NCBI GenBank assembly: GCA_031291575.1
Contig: JARLIT010000136.1
Coordinates: forward strand, 1-48,744
Length of the DNA: 48,744 nucleotides
From: Ancalomicrobiaceae bacterium
Lineage (GTDB): Bacteria > Pseudomonadota > Alphaproteobacteria > Rhizobiales > Ancalomicrobiaceae
Reading direction: 5' to 3'
In this document: piece after piece, positions 8,119 through 16,488 of the stretch
How the letters are laid out: every line of letters begins with the position of its first letter
Position numbering within the stretch: the stretch's first letter is position 1
Notes under the pieces: model-generated
The model's input: the letters and a program-made list of their open reading frames with translations, nothing else
The model's database searches: none
Told to the model about the DNA's origin: nothing
Position numbers and translations under genes: made by a program

Positions 8119-9879
8119 ATGGTTTCGCTCGCGACTGCCAGCCAGATCGCCTATTCCGGGCTTGCCACGGCACAGGCCCGGATCAGTGTCACCTCGGCCA
8201 ATATCTCCAATGCCGATACCGATGGCTATACGGCGAAGAAGGCGACGGCGGTCGCCGTTCAGTCGGGCCTCGGCGGCAGCGGTACCGCGATCGGCAGCAT
8301 CACCTCGAGCGTCGACAAATATGTGCTCGCGAACCTGGTCGAGGCGGATTCCAATCTCGGCGCGGCGAAAACAACGGCCAGCTACACCGATCAGCTGCAG
8401 ACCCTTCTGGGCTCGACCTCGGGGACGACGGACGGCGGCACCTCGATCGCCGCCTCGATGTCGTCGCTCGAATCGGCGGTGACGACGCTCGCCGCCTCGC
8501 CCGACAGCGACACCGACAAGGCTCAGGTGATTACCGCCCTGTCGAACATTTCCGGCCAGGTGCGTTCGCTCGGGCATTCGATCCAGTCGGAACGGGGAGA
8601 TGCGGATCAGGAAATCGGCACGAGTGTCGATGCGGTCAACCAGTCGCTTTCGACCATCGACGATCTCAACAAGTCGATCGTGCAGACGCGCGCGCTCGGC
8701 CAGTCGTCAGCCGATCTCGAAGACAAGCGCACGACGGCGCTGCGCGATGTCGCCGCCAAGATGGACGTTTCCTATTACACGACGTCGGCGGGATCGATGG
8801 TGGTGACCAGCAAGGGCGGCTCGACGCTGGTCGATTCCACCGTGCATAAGCTGTCGTACACGCCGGCCAGCGCGGTGTCGGCGACGACGACCTTCGACAG
8901 CATCAAAGTCGACGGCAAGGACATTTCCAGCGAGATCACGTCGGGCTCGATCAAGGCGCTGACTGACATGCGCGACACCACGCTGGTCAATGCCGCTACT
9001 TCGCTCGACACGTTCGCCACGACGCTGAAGGACAAAATCAATGCGGCAACCGCCGACGGTTCGGCGGTGCCGGCTCCGGCGAGCCTGACCGGCTCGGTGT
9101 CGACGTCCAGCTCGGATACGTTTTCGGCCAGCGGTACGCTGCGGGTGGCGCTCGTCGATTCCTCCGGCAAATTGGTGTCTTCGTCCGACCTCGACCTCTC
9201 CAGCTATTCGAGTGTCGGCGATGTGGTCGATGCGCTCAACGCGGTTTCCGGCATCAGCGCCTCGGTCGACACCAACGGCCACCTCGCCATTGCCTCGACC
9301 ACCAGCGGCGACGGCGTGGCGATCGGCACGGTCGATGGCGCGACGACGTCGGTCGGCAGCGGATCCCAGAGCTTTTCCACCTATTTCGGCCTCAACAGCG
9401 TGCTCACCGGCAGCAGCGCCATCGATCTTGCCGTTCCGGACAGCCTTACGACGAATTCCGGTCTGTTCCCCTCCGGCACGCTGTCGAATAGCGCGACGGC
9501 GTCCGATGGCGACACGGTGCTGACGTCGGGTTCTGCGACAGTGGCGCAAGCGCTGCAGAGCGCTCTGACGACCGCCTATTCGTTCGACGCCTCCGGCGGG
9601 CTCGGGGCGCAGACGTCGACCCTGACGAACTATGCGGCCGCGATCGTCGGCCAGATCTCCACGGTCGCCACGAATGCCAAATCGAACGAGACCACAGTCT
9701 CGGCGGTGCAATCGTCGCTCAATTCGACGCTGACGTCGCAAAGCGGCGTCAATATCGACGAGGAGACGGCCAATCTGGCGGACTACCAGAAGGTCTATTC
9801 GGCCTCGGCGCAGGTGATGTCGACGGTCAACACCATGTTCCAGTCGATGCTGACCGTGGTTGAGAACGCCACGAGTTGA
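8119..9879 (+). CDS. flgK: Flagellar hook-associated protein 1 (FlgK)
   Basis: FlgK forms the first junction ring between hook and filament. The 586-residue protein starts with the rod/hook family helix (ASQIAYSGLATAQARISVTS) followed by ANISNADTDGYTAKK. It ends with the helical polymerisation segment VNIDEETANLADYQKVYSAS and VMSTVNTMFQSML. These termini are diagnostic. The centre is Ser/Thr-rich and poorly conserved. GAGGAGG lies before the ATG. It is followed 58 bases later by flgL. Confidence 0.95.
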   Translation: MVSLATASQIAYSGLATAQARISVTSANISNADTDGYTAKKATAVAVQSGLGGSGTAIGSITSSVDKYVLANLVEADSNLGAAKTTASYTDQLQTLLGSTSGTTDGGTSIAASMSSLESAVTTLAASPDSDTDKAQVITALSNISGQVRSLGHSIQSERGDADQEIGTSVDAVNQSLSTIDDLNKSIVQTRALGQSSADLEDKRTTALRDVAAKMDVSYYTTSAGSMVVTSKGGSTLVDSTVHKLSYTPASAVSATTTFDSIKVDGKDISSEITSGSIKALTDMRDTTLVNAATSLDTFATTLKDKINAATADGSAVPAPASLTGSVSTSSSDTFSASGTLRVALVDSSGKLVSSSDLDLSSYSSVGDVVDALNAVSGISASVDTNGHLAIASTTSGDGVAIGTVDGATTSVGSGSQSFSTYFGLNSVLTGSSAIDLAVPDSLTTNSGLFPSGTLSNSATASDGDTVLTSGSATVAQALQSALTTAYSFDASGGLGAQTSTLTNYAAAIVGQISTVATNAKSNETTVSAVQSSLNSTLTSQSGVNIDEETANLADYQKVYSASAQVMSTVNTMFQSMLTVVENATS

Positions 9880-9937
9880 CACCACCGACGACGCCAGGCG
9901 CGGGCAAAACGGACGAGACGACGAGCAGGAGACGCAG

Positions 9938-10843
9938 ATGTCGATGAGGGTCGCCACATTCGCCTCCACCAACACGCTGATGCAGGCGGCCTTGCGCACG
10001 CAGGCGCAGGAGGCCGATGTCACCGAACAGGAATCCTCGGGGCTGAAATCGAGCAACTACGGCGGACTCGGTTCGGATGCCGGCAAGGTCGTATCGCTGC
10101 AGGCCTCGGTGACGCGGTCGAAAGCCTATTCCTCGGCCGCCACGTCGGCCAACCAACGCACCCAGCAGATGTATTCGAGCCTCGGATCGATCATCGACAC
10201 GCTGACGAGCTTCAAGTCCGAACTGTCGAGTTTCGATGCGACGACGAGCGACACGGGCACCAGCGCGCTGAAGTCTGACGCCGCCACGACGCTCGACTCC
10301 GTGGTCTCGGCACTAAACGCCAAGTTCGGCGGCACCTATCTGTTTGCCGGCAGCGCCGTCGACACCAAGCCCGTGGATGTTTCGTCCATGACGGCGCAGA
10401 CTGATCCGGTGACGACCGATACGTCCTACTACAGTGGCGACGACGCGATCGCTTCGGTGAAGGTCGGCGACGACCAGACGATCCGCTACGGCGTGACGGC
10501 CAATGACGACTCCATCGAGCAGGCGATCCGCGGGCTCAACACCATTGCCGGCGGCACTACGGACACGACGACCATCTCGTCCGTCTCGGACTTGGTCGAT
10601 ACGGCATTGACCGGCATCACCACGCTGCAATCGAAACTGTCCTTGAATTCCAAGGCGCTGGAATCAGCGATCAGCCGTGAGACGACGTTCCAGAGCGACA
10701 TGACGTCGACAATTTCCGATCTCGACAGCGTCGACATCGCCACCGCCACGGCATCCCTGTCGAACTACAAGAACCAGCTGGAAGCGTCCTATTCGGCCCT
10801 GGGCAAGATCCAGAGCCTGTCGCTCGACAACTACCTGAAGTGA
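9938..10843 (+). CDS. flgL: Flagellar hook-associated protein 3 (FlgL)
   Basis: FlgL forms the second junction ring, directly below the filament. The 301-residue protein shows flagellin-like ends: RVATFASTNTLMQAALRTQA at the start and ATASLSNYKNQLEASYSALG near the end. The motif NAKFGGTYLFAGS near the middle is typical of FlgL. The ATG at 9938 has AGGAG seven bases upstream; an open frame reaches back to 9860 but without a site. It is the last gene of the plus-strand operon and converges with the next gene. Confidence 0.93.
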   Translation: MSMRVATFASTNTLMQAALRTQAQEADVTEQESSGLKSSNYGGLGSDAGKVVSLQASVTRSKAYSSAATSANQRTQQMYSSLGSIIDTLTSFKSELSSFDATTSDTGTSALKSDAATTLDSVVSALNAKFGGTYLFAGSAVDTKPVDVSSMTAQTDPVTTDTSYYSGDDAIASVKVGDDQTIRYGVTANDDSIEQAIRGLNTIAGGTTDTTTISSVSDLVDTALTGITTLQSKLSLNSKALESAISRETTFQSDMTSTISDLDSVDIATATASLSNYKNQLEASYSALGKIQSLSLDNYLK

Positions 10844-10864
10844 TGGGATGAGCCTTCGGAGCGA

Positions 10865-11113
10865 TCAGCGTCCGCTCGCCCGCACTGCCGGTGCGGAAAA
10901 TGCTGCGGCGCAGATGCGGTCGGCCAGTCCCTTCGGCGCGCGGACAGGAGCGTCGGCGACGCTCGCCCGGATCATCCGTGCCAGGAGATAGCTTGCCTGC
11001 GCCTCCGGCGAGGCCACCAGATGGCGCTCTGCTTCGAGACGGCGCGTTGCCGGCCACAAGCGGAGATCATCGCCGTGGGCGTCGAGCAGGTCCTGGAATT
11101 CAGCGTCATCCAT
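10865..11113 (-). CDS. Small anti-sigma-like protein
   Basis: This protein of about 82 residues starts MDDAEFQDLLDAHGDDLRLWP. The layout of an acidic start, D-L-x-x-W-P, a segment rich in Ala and Ser, and a final P-x-x-L-x-x-R-I helix resembles small proteins usually encoded next to ECF sigma factors in Hyphomicrobiales and presumed to bind them. No membrane segment is visible. Here the nearest sigma factor gene is about 4 kb away, with fliS, fliD and fliC in between. The function is inferred from resemblance only. An upstream in-frame start at 11197 would add 28 basic residues but has weaker context. A perfect CtrA-like box lies 103 bases upstream of the start. Confidence 0.6.
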   Translation of the reverse strand: MDDAEFQDLLDAHGDDLRLWPATRRLEAERHLVASPEAQASYLLARMIRASVADAPVRAPKGLADRICAAAFSAPAVRASGR

Positions 11114-11215
11114 GATCCTGTCCCGTCTTCGCAACCGCCCAAGCTCCGCGTTGGAAGGCCGCTGCATTGGTTTCCCGGTATTAACCGAAGTTGCCAATTT
11201 ATTGCTGAACTCAGC

Positions 11216-11230
11216 TTAATTTTGTCTTAA
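11216..11230 (-). promoter_or_regulatory. Candidate CtrA binding box
   Basis: This is a perfect TTAA-N7-TTAA motif in the 253-base gap between the anti-sigma-like gene and fliS. Both neighbours are on the minus strand, so it most likely serves the anti-sigma-like gene. It is the second perfect copy in the window. Confidence 0.45.
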
Positions 11231-11366
11231 CACGTCCAAGCATCGCAACGATTGGCTCACTGTTGCGTTTCATTGCCGGCCGCAACATCACGGACGCCAG
11301 TCCCCGAGCGCCCGTTTAGTTCGCCAGCGTTTCTCGTCGCACCGGCCGGTTCGTACGGCCGCCCGA

Positions 11367-11756
11367 TCAGCTGCGCAGCCGTTCGCCGGCGATGAACGCC
11401 CAGGCGTCGCGCAATTCGACCAGCCCTTCCAAGAGTTTCGCATAGCGCCGGACGACGTCGTCCTTGCCGTAGGAGAGGTGCAGATTGAGGATGTAGCTGT
11501 TGTAGACCTTGAACAGGCGCTCGGCCACCTCGCCGCCGCGATCGAAGTCGAGGCCATTGGCAAGACCGCGCAGAATCGTCGCGGCGCGCATGATCTTGGT
11601 GAAGGCCAGCTCGTGGTTCTTGTCTTCCTTGGCGCGGATCGCCTGGCGGACGGCGAGGATCAGCTCGTCGTAGATCCTGACCAGCGCAATGCTCGGATGG
11701 ACGTTGGCGGCGGCCTTGCGATAGGCGGAGGCGGCCAGTCCGGTATTCTGAGACAT
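11367..11756 (-). CDS. fliS: Flagellin export chaperone FliS
   Basis: FliS binds the C-terminus of flagellin in the cytoplasm and prevents early polymerisation. The 129-residue protein has the FliS pattern: an AYRKAAANVHPSIALVRIYD start (compare Y-x-x-x-x-V...P-x-x-L-I-x-M-L-Y-D) and helices holding KIMRAATILRGLANGLDF, then NSYILNLHLSYGKDD. I start at the ATG at 11756, which has GGAG eight bases upstream; a GTG three codons earlier is possible. It lies 79 bases downstream of fliD on the same strand. FliS and FliD occur together in many bacteria, but many Rhizobiales rely on FlaF and FlbT instead. Confidence 0.85.
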   Translation of the reverse strand: MSQNTGLAASAYRKAAANVHPSIALVRIYDELILAVRQAIRAKEDKNHELAFTKIMRAATILRGLANGLDFDRGGEVAERLFKVYNSYILNLHLSYGKDDVVRRYAKLLEGLVELRDAWAFIAGERLRS

Positions 11757-11835
11757 GCTTGTCACTCCACTGAATGCACTTGAACTGGCGGATGGCTCGG
11801 CGGCCGCATCGTGCGCCGGCCGATCAAGCCTTGTG

Positions 11836-13572
11836 CTAGCTCGACTTCTTCTGGTCCAACAGGGCGGTCAGGTAGTCGAGGGTCGATGAGGCGGTCGATA
11901 TCGAGCCCTGGATCTTGGCGTAGCGGGAGGTCAAACCGTCCTTGTAGGTCTGCGCGCGACTCTCGATGTTGGTGATCTGCGTCTGGTAGTCGCTGTCCTG
12001 CGTCTTCAGCTCGTCCTGCAGCGTCTGCAGCGAGCCGCTGGTCGTATTCGCTGCCGCATCCGTAAGGTTGTAGAGCTGTTCGCCGATGCCGTAGGTCTGA
12101 TTGACGGTGATCGACTCCGACGAGGTGCCGGTGAAGACGAAGCTGTAGCCCTCGTAGGCGGTGCCCTTCTTGCCGTTGACGACCGAGCCGTCGATGGTGA
12201 ACAGCGTGTCGTCGCCGCCGACGGAGACGCCGGTCAGGCTGCCGCTCGAATCGGTCGAAAAGTCGAGGGTGAAGCTTGCCGGCGCGTCGGTACCGCGGCC
12301 GAGCTGGCGTAGGTCGGAGGACGTGGCGCCGAGCTGATAGGTGAACAGGCTCTGCACCTTATCTGCGTCGCTCGATAACGCGCTTTCGAGCGTGGTTGAA
12401 TCGACCACCAGCTTGTTGCTGGAATCGTACGTGATGCCGAGGCTGGCGAGCGACGTGTCGTCGACCGAAAAGTTCAAGCCGGTCATCAGGTTGGAGTTGA
12501 TGTTGGCAACGGTCGAATCGCCGAACAGCGGCGAATCGCTCGACGCCGTGCCGTCGGAACCGGTCTGCTGCTGTGTCAGCGCCCAGTCGCGATAGGAATT
12601 ATAGGCGGTGGTGAAGGTGTTGATCGCCGTCTCGATCTTGGAGGTGTCCTGCGCCACCTTGATGGTGACCGAGGCATTCGTGCCGGTCGTCGCATAGAGG
12701 TTCATCGTCACGCCGTCGATGGCGTCGGTGACGTCGTTCGACGATCGCGTCATCGACACGCCGTCGACTGCGAATTTGGCATCCTGCGACGTTTGCAACA
12801 CGTTCGAAAACGAGCCGTCGGAGCCGACGAGGCCGAGGCTCTTGAAGATACCGTCGGTATCGGTGACGCTCATGGTCGCGCCGGTGTCGGACGTCGACAG
12901 CACCAGTTCGCTGGACGAATCCGAGACCTTCAGTATCGAAGCCTGCACGCCGGTGGTCGAGGTCTGGTCGTTGATGGCGCCGGCGATATCGGCCAGCGAC
13001 ATGCTTGTGGTGATGGCGATGTTGGCGGTCTTGCCCGTCGATGAGCCGAGCGTGACGCTGCCGGAGAGCGACAGATCGGTCGTGCTCGAGGTGTAGGACG
13101 AGCTCGCGACCTTCTGCGACTGCGCCAACTGCGAGATTGTGAGACTATGGGTCCCAGTGGCGGCGCCGCTGGAGGCGGTGACCGCCACGGTCGACGATGT
13201 GTCGACGCTGCCCGATGCAGTCAGTGTCGCCGAGCGGCTGTTGAACACGTCCTTAGTCTGATCGAGTGCGCTCGATGGCGCGCGCAACGCATTGGCGGCG
13301 TCCTTCAGCGTGGAAAGGAGTGACTGGCCTTCGGCATAGGCGGAGAGCTTCGTCTCGTTGGTGGAGACTTTCGTCTTATAGCTGTCCTCGGAGCTGAGCT
13401 TGTCCTCATAGGCCGCTTCGATCAGGCCGGTCCAGTCGACGCTCGTCGCCGAGGTCGAGGCGTATTTCGAGGTCGAATTCGACGACGTCGAGGTCTTGGC
13501 GGCGGAGGCCGTGGTAGCAGCCGAGGTCGCCGCGCTCGTCGAGGAAGAGGTGCTCGAAGCAACGCTGGTCAT
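11836..13572 (-). CDS. fliD: Filament cap protein FliD (HAP2)
   Basis: FliD caps the filament tip and folds incoming flagellin. The 578-residue protein contains the FliD N-terminal domain beginning VDWTGLIEAAYEDKLSSED at about residue 45. It ends with the C-terminal helices that include ESRAQTYKDGLTSRYAKIQG and the terminal STLDYLTALLDQKK. About 45 residues of almost pure Ser, Thr and Ala precede the conserved start, which is unusually long for FliD. The first residues, MTSVASSTSS, resemble those of FlgD and the giant repeat protein in this window. Confidence 0.92.
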   Translation of the reverse strand: MTSVASSTSSSTSAATSAATTASAAKTSTSSNSTSKYASTSATSVDWTGLIEAAYEDKLSSEDSYKTKVSTNETKLSAYAEGQSLLSTLKDAANALRAPSSALDQTKDVFNSRSATLTASGSVDTSSTVAVTASSGAATGTHSLTISQLAQSQKVASSSYTSSTTDLSLSGSVTLGSSTGKTANIAITTSMSLADIAGAINDQTSTTGVQASILKVSDSSSELVLSTSDTGATMSVTDTDGIFKSLGLVGSDGSFSNVLQTSQDAKFAVDGVSMTRSSNDVTDAIDGVTMNLYATTGTNASVTIKVAQDTSKIETAINTFTTAYNSYRDWALTQQQTGSDGTASSDSPLFGDSTVANINSNLMTGLNFSVDDTSLASLGITYDSSNKLVVDSTTLESALSSDADKVQSLFTYQLGATSSDLRQLGRGTDAPASFTLDFSTDSSGSLTGVSVGGDDTLFTIDGSVVNGKKGTAYEGYSFVFTGTSSESITVNQTYGIGEQLYNLTDAAANTTSGSLQTLQDELKTQDSDYQTQITNIESRAQTYKDGLTSRYAKIQGSISTASSTLDYLTALLDQKKSS

Positions 13573-13664
13573 GCCGTCCTCTCTTCATGCTGGCACGCGC
13601 CACCCGTCCCGGCGCCCGGCCCGACGATCGATTGTGCGGAATCCGGGCGTCGGAGCGAGACGAC

Positions 13665-13696
13665 CGGCAGGCCGCGAATGGATCCGCGACCTGCCG
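13665..13696 (-). terminator. Hairpin downstream of fliC
   Basis: Arms CGGCAGG and CCTGCCG form a perfect 7-bp stem, extended by a further CGCG/CGCG pairing inside. It lies 33 bases past the fliC stop and before fliD on the same strand. It could end most fliC transcripts and so set a high flagellin to FliD ratio. No T-tract follows. Confidence 0.4.
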
Positions 13697-13728
13697 ACTG
13701 CTAGCCCGCGCGCTGCAGGCCCCCCCAC

Positions 13729-14961
13729 TCAGCTCAACAGTTTCAGCAAGTTCTGCGTCATGCTGTCGGCCGAGGATACCGCCGAGACTGCCGCCTGGAC
13801 CTTGACGTTGGCGGCGGACAGTTTGGCCTCTTCCGAGGCGACGTCGACGTCGGTGATGGCCGACTTCGACGACTTCAGGTTCTCCGTGGTGGTGGAGATC
13901 GAGTTCGAGGTGAAGTTGAAGCGCGATTCCTGCGCGCCAATCGAGGCACGGGCGCTAGAGACCTGATCGATGGCAGTATCCAACACAGAGATGGCCTGGA
14001 TGGAGCTCTGCTGGGACGAGACGTTGATGGTCGTGTCCTTGTCGCGGCCGGTGCTATCGGTCTTGGTGATACCGAGGTTCGACAGGCTGGTGATGGAGGT
14101 ATCGGTGCCGGAGGTGTCGAGGCTGACGGAAATGCCGCTGCTCGAACCCTTGGTGGTCGCCGTGCTCGACAGGGTCAGCGCGCCGGTGGTCGAATCATAG
14201 GCGGCCTTGACCGTCGTGCCCGTGCCAGTCAGCGCGGTGGTGAAGGCGGCGCCGATTTCGTCGGCACTGAGCACGCCGTTGGTATCGGTGTCGGTCGTCG
14301 TGGACAGCGTCACCGCCGTCGAATTGGTGCCGTCGGAGACGTTGACGATGATGGTGCCCGTCTTCGCGCCCATGGTGATGCCGCCCTTCAGCGTATTGGT
14401 GAGGTCGGAGGCGAGCGTGTCCTTGCTGGCGGTCAGGCTGAGATCCTTGGAGGTCAGGCTGTCGATCGACACGTTGATGGCGTCATCGGCCGAGGACCCG
14501 ACCATCACCGACGTGCCGCCGCTCGCCTTGTCGAAAGTCGAGGAGCCGTCGAGCAGGCTGACGCCGTTGTAGCGCGTGCCGGTGGCGATGGTGTCGACTT
14601 GCTGGGTCAGCTGCTGGAATTCCGCGTTGATGTAGGTGCGGTTCGAATCGGTCACCGTGCCGGACGAAGACTGGGTGGCGAGCGACTTCATACGCTGCAG
14701 GATGTCCGAGATGTTCGAAGCGCCGCCGTCGGCGGTCTGCAGCACCGAGACGCCGTGCGAGGCGTTGGTGGCGGCCTGCGTCAGGGTGGTGATGTCGGAC
14801 GACAGTTTGGTCGAAATGGCGAGACCGGCGGCGTCGTCGGAGGCCTTGGTGATGGACGAGCCGGACGCCAGCTTGGTCAGCGCGTCGGACTGCTCGCTCG
14901 CGTTGGCATTGAGATAGCGGATCGCCGTATTGGCGGCGTTGTTGGTGGAGATAACCGGCAT
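13729..14961 (-). CDS. fliC: Flagellin (filament subunit)
   Basis: The 410-residue protein shows both conserved flagellin ends. The N-terminal helices include SDALTKLASGSSITKASDDA and AGLAISTKLSSDI, then MKSLATQSSSGT. The C-terminal part includes SARASIGAQESRFNFTSNSI and AANVKVQAAVSAVSSADSMT. The middle (about residues 160-310) is Ser/Thr/Asp-rich and would be the exposed part of the filament, so it is a possible target for O-glycosylation. GAGGAG lies eight bases before the ATG. It sits upstream of fliD and fliS on the same strand, so the three may form one transcription unit with partial termination. Confidence 0.95.
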   Translation of the reverse strand: MPVISTNNAANTAIRYLNANASEQSDALTKLASGSSITKASDDAAGLAISTKLSSDITTLTQAATNASHGVSVLQTADGGASNISDILQRMKSLATQSSSGTVTDSNRTYINAEFQQLTQQVDTIATGTRYNGVSLLDGSSTFDKASGGTSVMVGSSADDAINVSIDSLTSKDLSLTASKDTLASDLTNTLKGGITMGAKTGTIIVNVSDGTNSTAVTLSTTTDTDTNGVLSADEIGAAFTTALTGTGTTVKAAYDSTTGALTLSSTATTKGSSSGISVSLDTSGTDTSITSLSNLGITKTDSTGRDKDTTINVSSQQSSIQAISVLDTAIDQVSSARASIGAQESRFNFTSNSISTTTENLKSSKSAITDVDVASEEAKLSAANVKVQAAVSAVSSADSMTQNLLKLLS

Positions 14962-15102
14962 ATTGATCGCTCCTCAGGGCTTGAAGGCTTTCCCCAGCTG
15001 CTCGGCTGGGATCAAGAGCGAGGGTGTCCCCGCATCCAAAGCTTCAACGGCCGAGGCGGAGCAAGTCTGGCGCGACCATCTCGAATTTACTTTTTGCTCG
15101 TC

Positions 15103-15768
15103 TTAAGCGTCCGTAAAGGACTGTGTGATGTCCTCTTTCGCCCCGTCCAACAGCTTGCGCAAGTGCTGGCGGCCACGCTTTAGCAGCGATTCGACGGCCG
15201 TGACCGTCGTGCCCATCGCTTCGGCGATCTCCGGATTGCTCATCGTCTCGTGATAGGAGAGCACCAGCGCGATGCGTTGCTGGTCGGGCAGGCGGGCCAT
15301 CGCCGCCTCCAACAGGCTCGTCACATTGGCGCGGTGCAGTTCGGTGAGCACGTCATCGCGGGCGTCGGCGATTTCCGGGGTCTCGTCGATATCCCCCATG
15401 CGCGGCATCCGGTGCAGATCGATGCAGCGATTGGTGATGACGCGGTAGAGCCAGGTGGAGAATTTGGCGCGTCCGAATTCCCAGCGATGGCGATGCGTCC
15501 ACACCTTGAGAAAGCTGTCCTGCACCACGTCGTCGGCATCGGCCGGATTGCCGAGCATGCGAAGCGCGAGCCCGTAGGCGCGATCGATGTGCCGCCCGAC
15601 CAGCGAGCGGAAGGCGCCCTGATCGTCTGCGGCAATGCGGGCGAGCAGCTCCTCGTCCTCGTCGCGTGGCCGCATCCCCACCGAGAACGGCGGGTCGATG
15701 GCGGCAAAGTGCCCGCCTGCCGGTATCTCATTCAGTTCGGTCTGGAGCGAGCAATTCAAACGGGCCAT
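15103..15768 (-). CDS. ECF-type RNA polymerase sigma factor
   Basis: This is a sigma-70 family factor of about 221 residues with only regions 2 and 4. Region 2 includes AYGLALRMLGNPADADDVVQ and the DNA-melting stretch WLYRVITNRCIDLHRM. Region 4 includes LPDQQRIALVLSYHETMSNP and the helix AEAMGTTVTAVESLLKRGRQ. I start at the ATG at 15768, after a purine-rich leader; the frame stays open to 15804. It lies upstream of fliC on the same strand and divergent from the giant repeat gene, so it could control either. The anti-sigma-like protein at 10865-11113 may be its partner. Confidence 0.88.
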   Translation of the reverse strand: MARLNCSLQTELNEIPAGGHFAAIDPPFSVGMRPRDEDEELLARIAADDQGAFRSLVGRHIDRAYGLALRMLGNPADADDVVQDSFLKVWTHRHRWEFGRAKFSTWLYRVITNRCIDLHRMPRMGDIDETPEIADARDDVLTELHRANVTSLLEAAMARLPDQQRIALVLSYHETMSNPEIAEAMGTTVTAVESLLKRGRQHLRKLLDGAKEDITQSFTDA

Positions 15769-16488
15769 CGCCTCTTCCCCAATACGCGGTCGCGAACTCG
15801 TCACGAGAGCCTGTGCTTCTCTAACTCCTTTAACGCTGATTCTCAGTAAAACAGGCGCCTATTTCAATAAAAATTTGAGATTTTTTAGTATAGGCAAATT
15901 AGTCCTAGCGTATAGCCTCTTTCGATGCCAACTGGGCAAATTGTGCCGTGCGGGTTTACCCGCCATTTGGCAGGCAAAGACGGCCCGCCGAACCACCGCC
16001 AACGGGCGGTTTACAAGCCCGGGCGGCGGAGCGGTCTCCGATTAACAATATGACTTATAAGGGCTATGGCAGCGCGCGCAGGCCGCGCAGCCGGTGCCGG
16101 AAGCAGTGCCGCGGCTAGGGACGACACTTTGTCCGCAGCGCAGTGACGAGAGCGGCGGTCGGCAATTGATTCCGCTCTCGACCCCGTTGGCGGCAGCTCC
16201 CGCCCACTTCGACATCATCGGACACATGCCACCAAATTGGCTTGCGCCACCGGTCCAGCTCGAAAAATTCGAGCCAATGTATTGATATCAAATGATCTTC
16301 ATGCGCGGTCGGGGTGCCGACGGTTTCGCGTGCGTCTTCATATCTGCACCCGCCAACGTCGTGTTGCGTGTCCATCGGAAACGGGAAGGAACACTTCGCA
16401 ACGGTTTGACGTCCGATGATGTCGTGGCATTTCCATTGCGATGCTTCCGATTGTCGCGCGTACGGATGCGATATCTTGGCGGATTGGC
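15769..16488. other. Long divergent intergenic region, AT-rich in part, no gene seen
   Basis: About 720 bases lie between the sigma factor gene and the giant repeat gene. Short open frames here show no recognisable product. The part from about 15838 to 15960 is clearly richer in A and T than the rest of the window, with several A and T runs. A sigma-54-like motif lies near the right end at 16425-16440. I see no RNA gene. Confidence 0.55.
16425..16440 (+). promoter_or_regulatory. Candidate sigma-54 promoter for the giant repeat gene
   Basis: The sequence TGGCATTTCCATTGCG has GG and GC exactly ten bases apart, as required for the -24/-12 elements, and matches TGGCA-N6-TTGC. Transcription would begin near 16450, giving a leader of about 40 bases before the ATG at 16489. 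The same motif also occurs once elsewhere by chance (43240-43255), so the call needs testing. Confidence 0.35.

Noticed and set aside
10880-10896. Hairpin CCGCAC-TGCCG-GTGCGG near the end of flgL as a terminator
   Set aside because: It lies inside the coding end of the convergent small gene and has no T-tract in the flgL direction, so it may be a coding accident.
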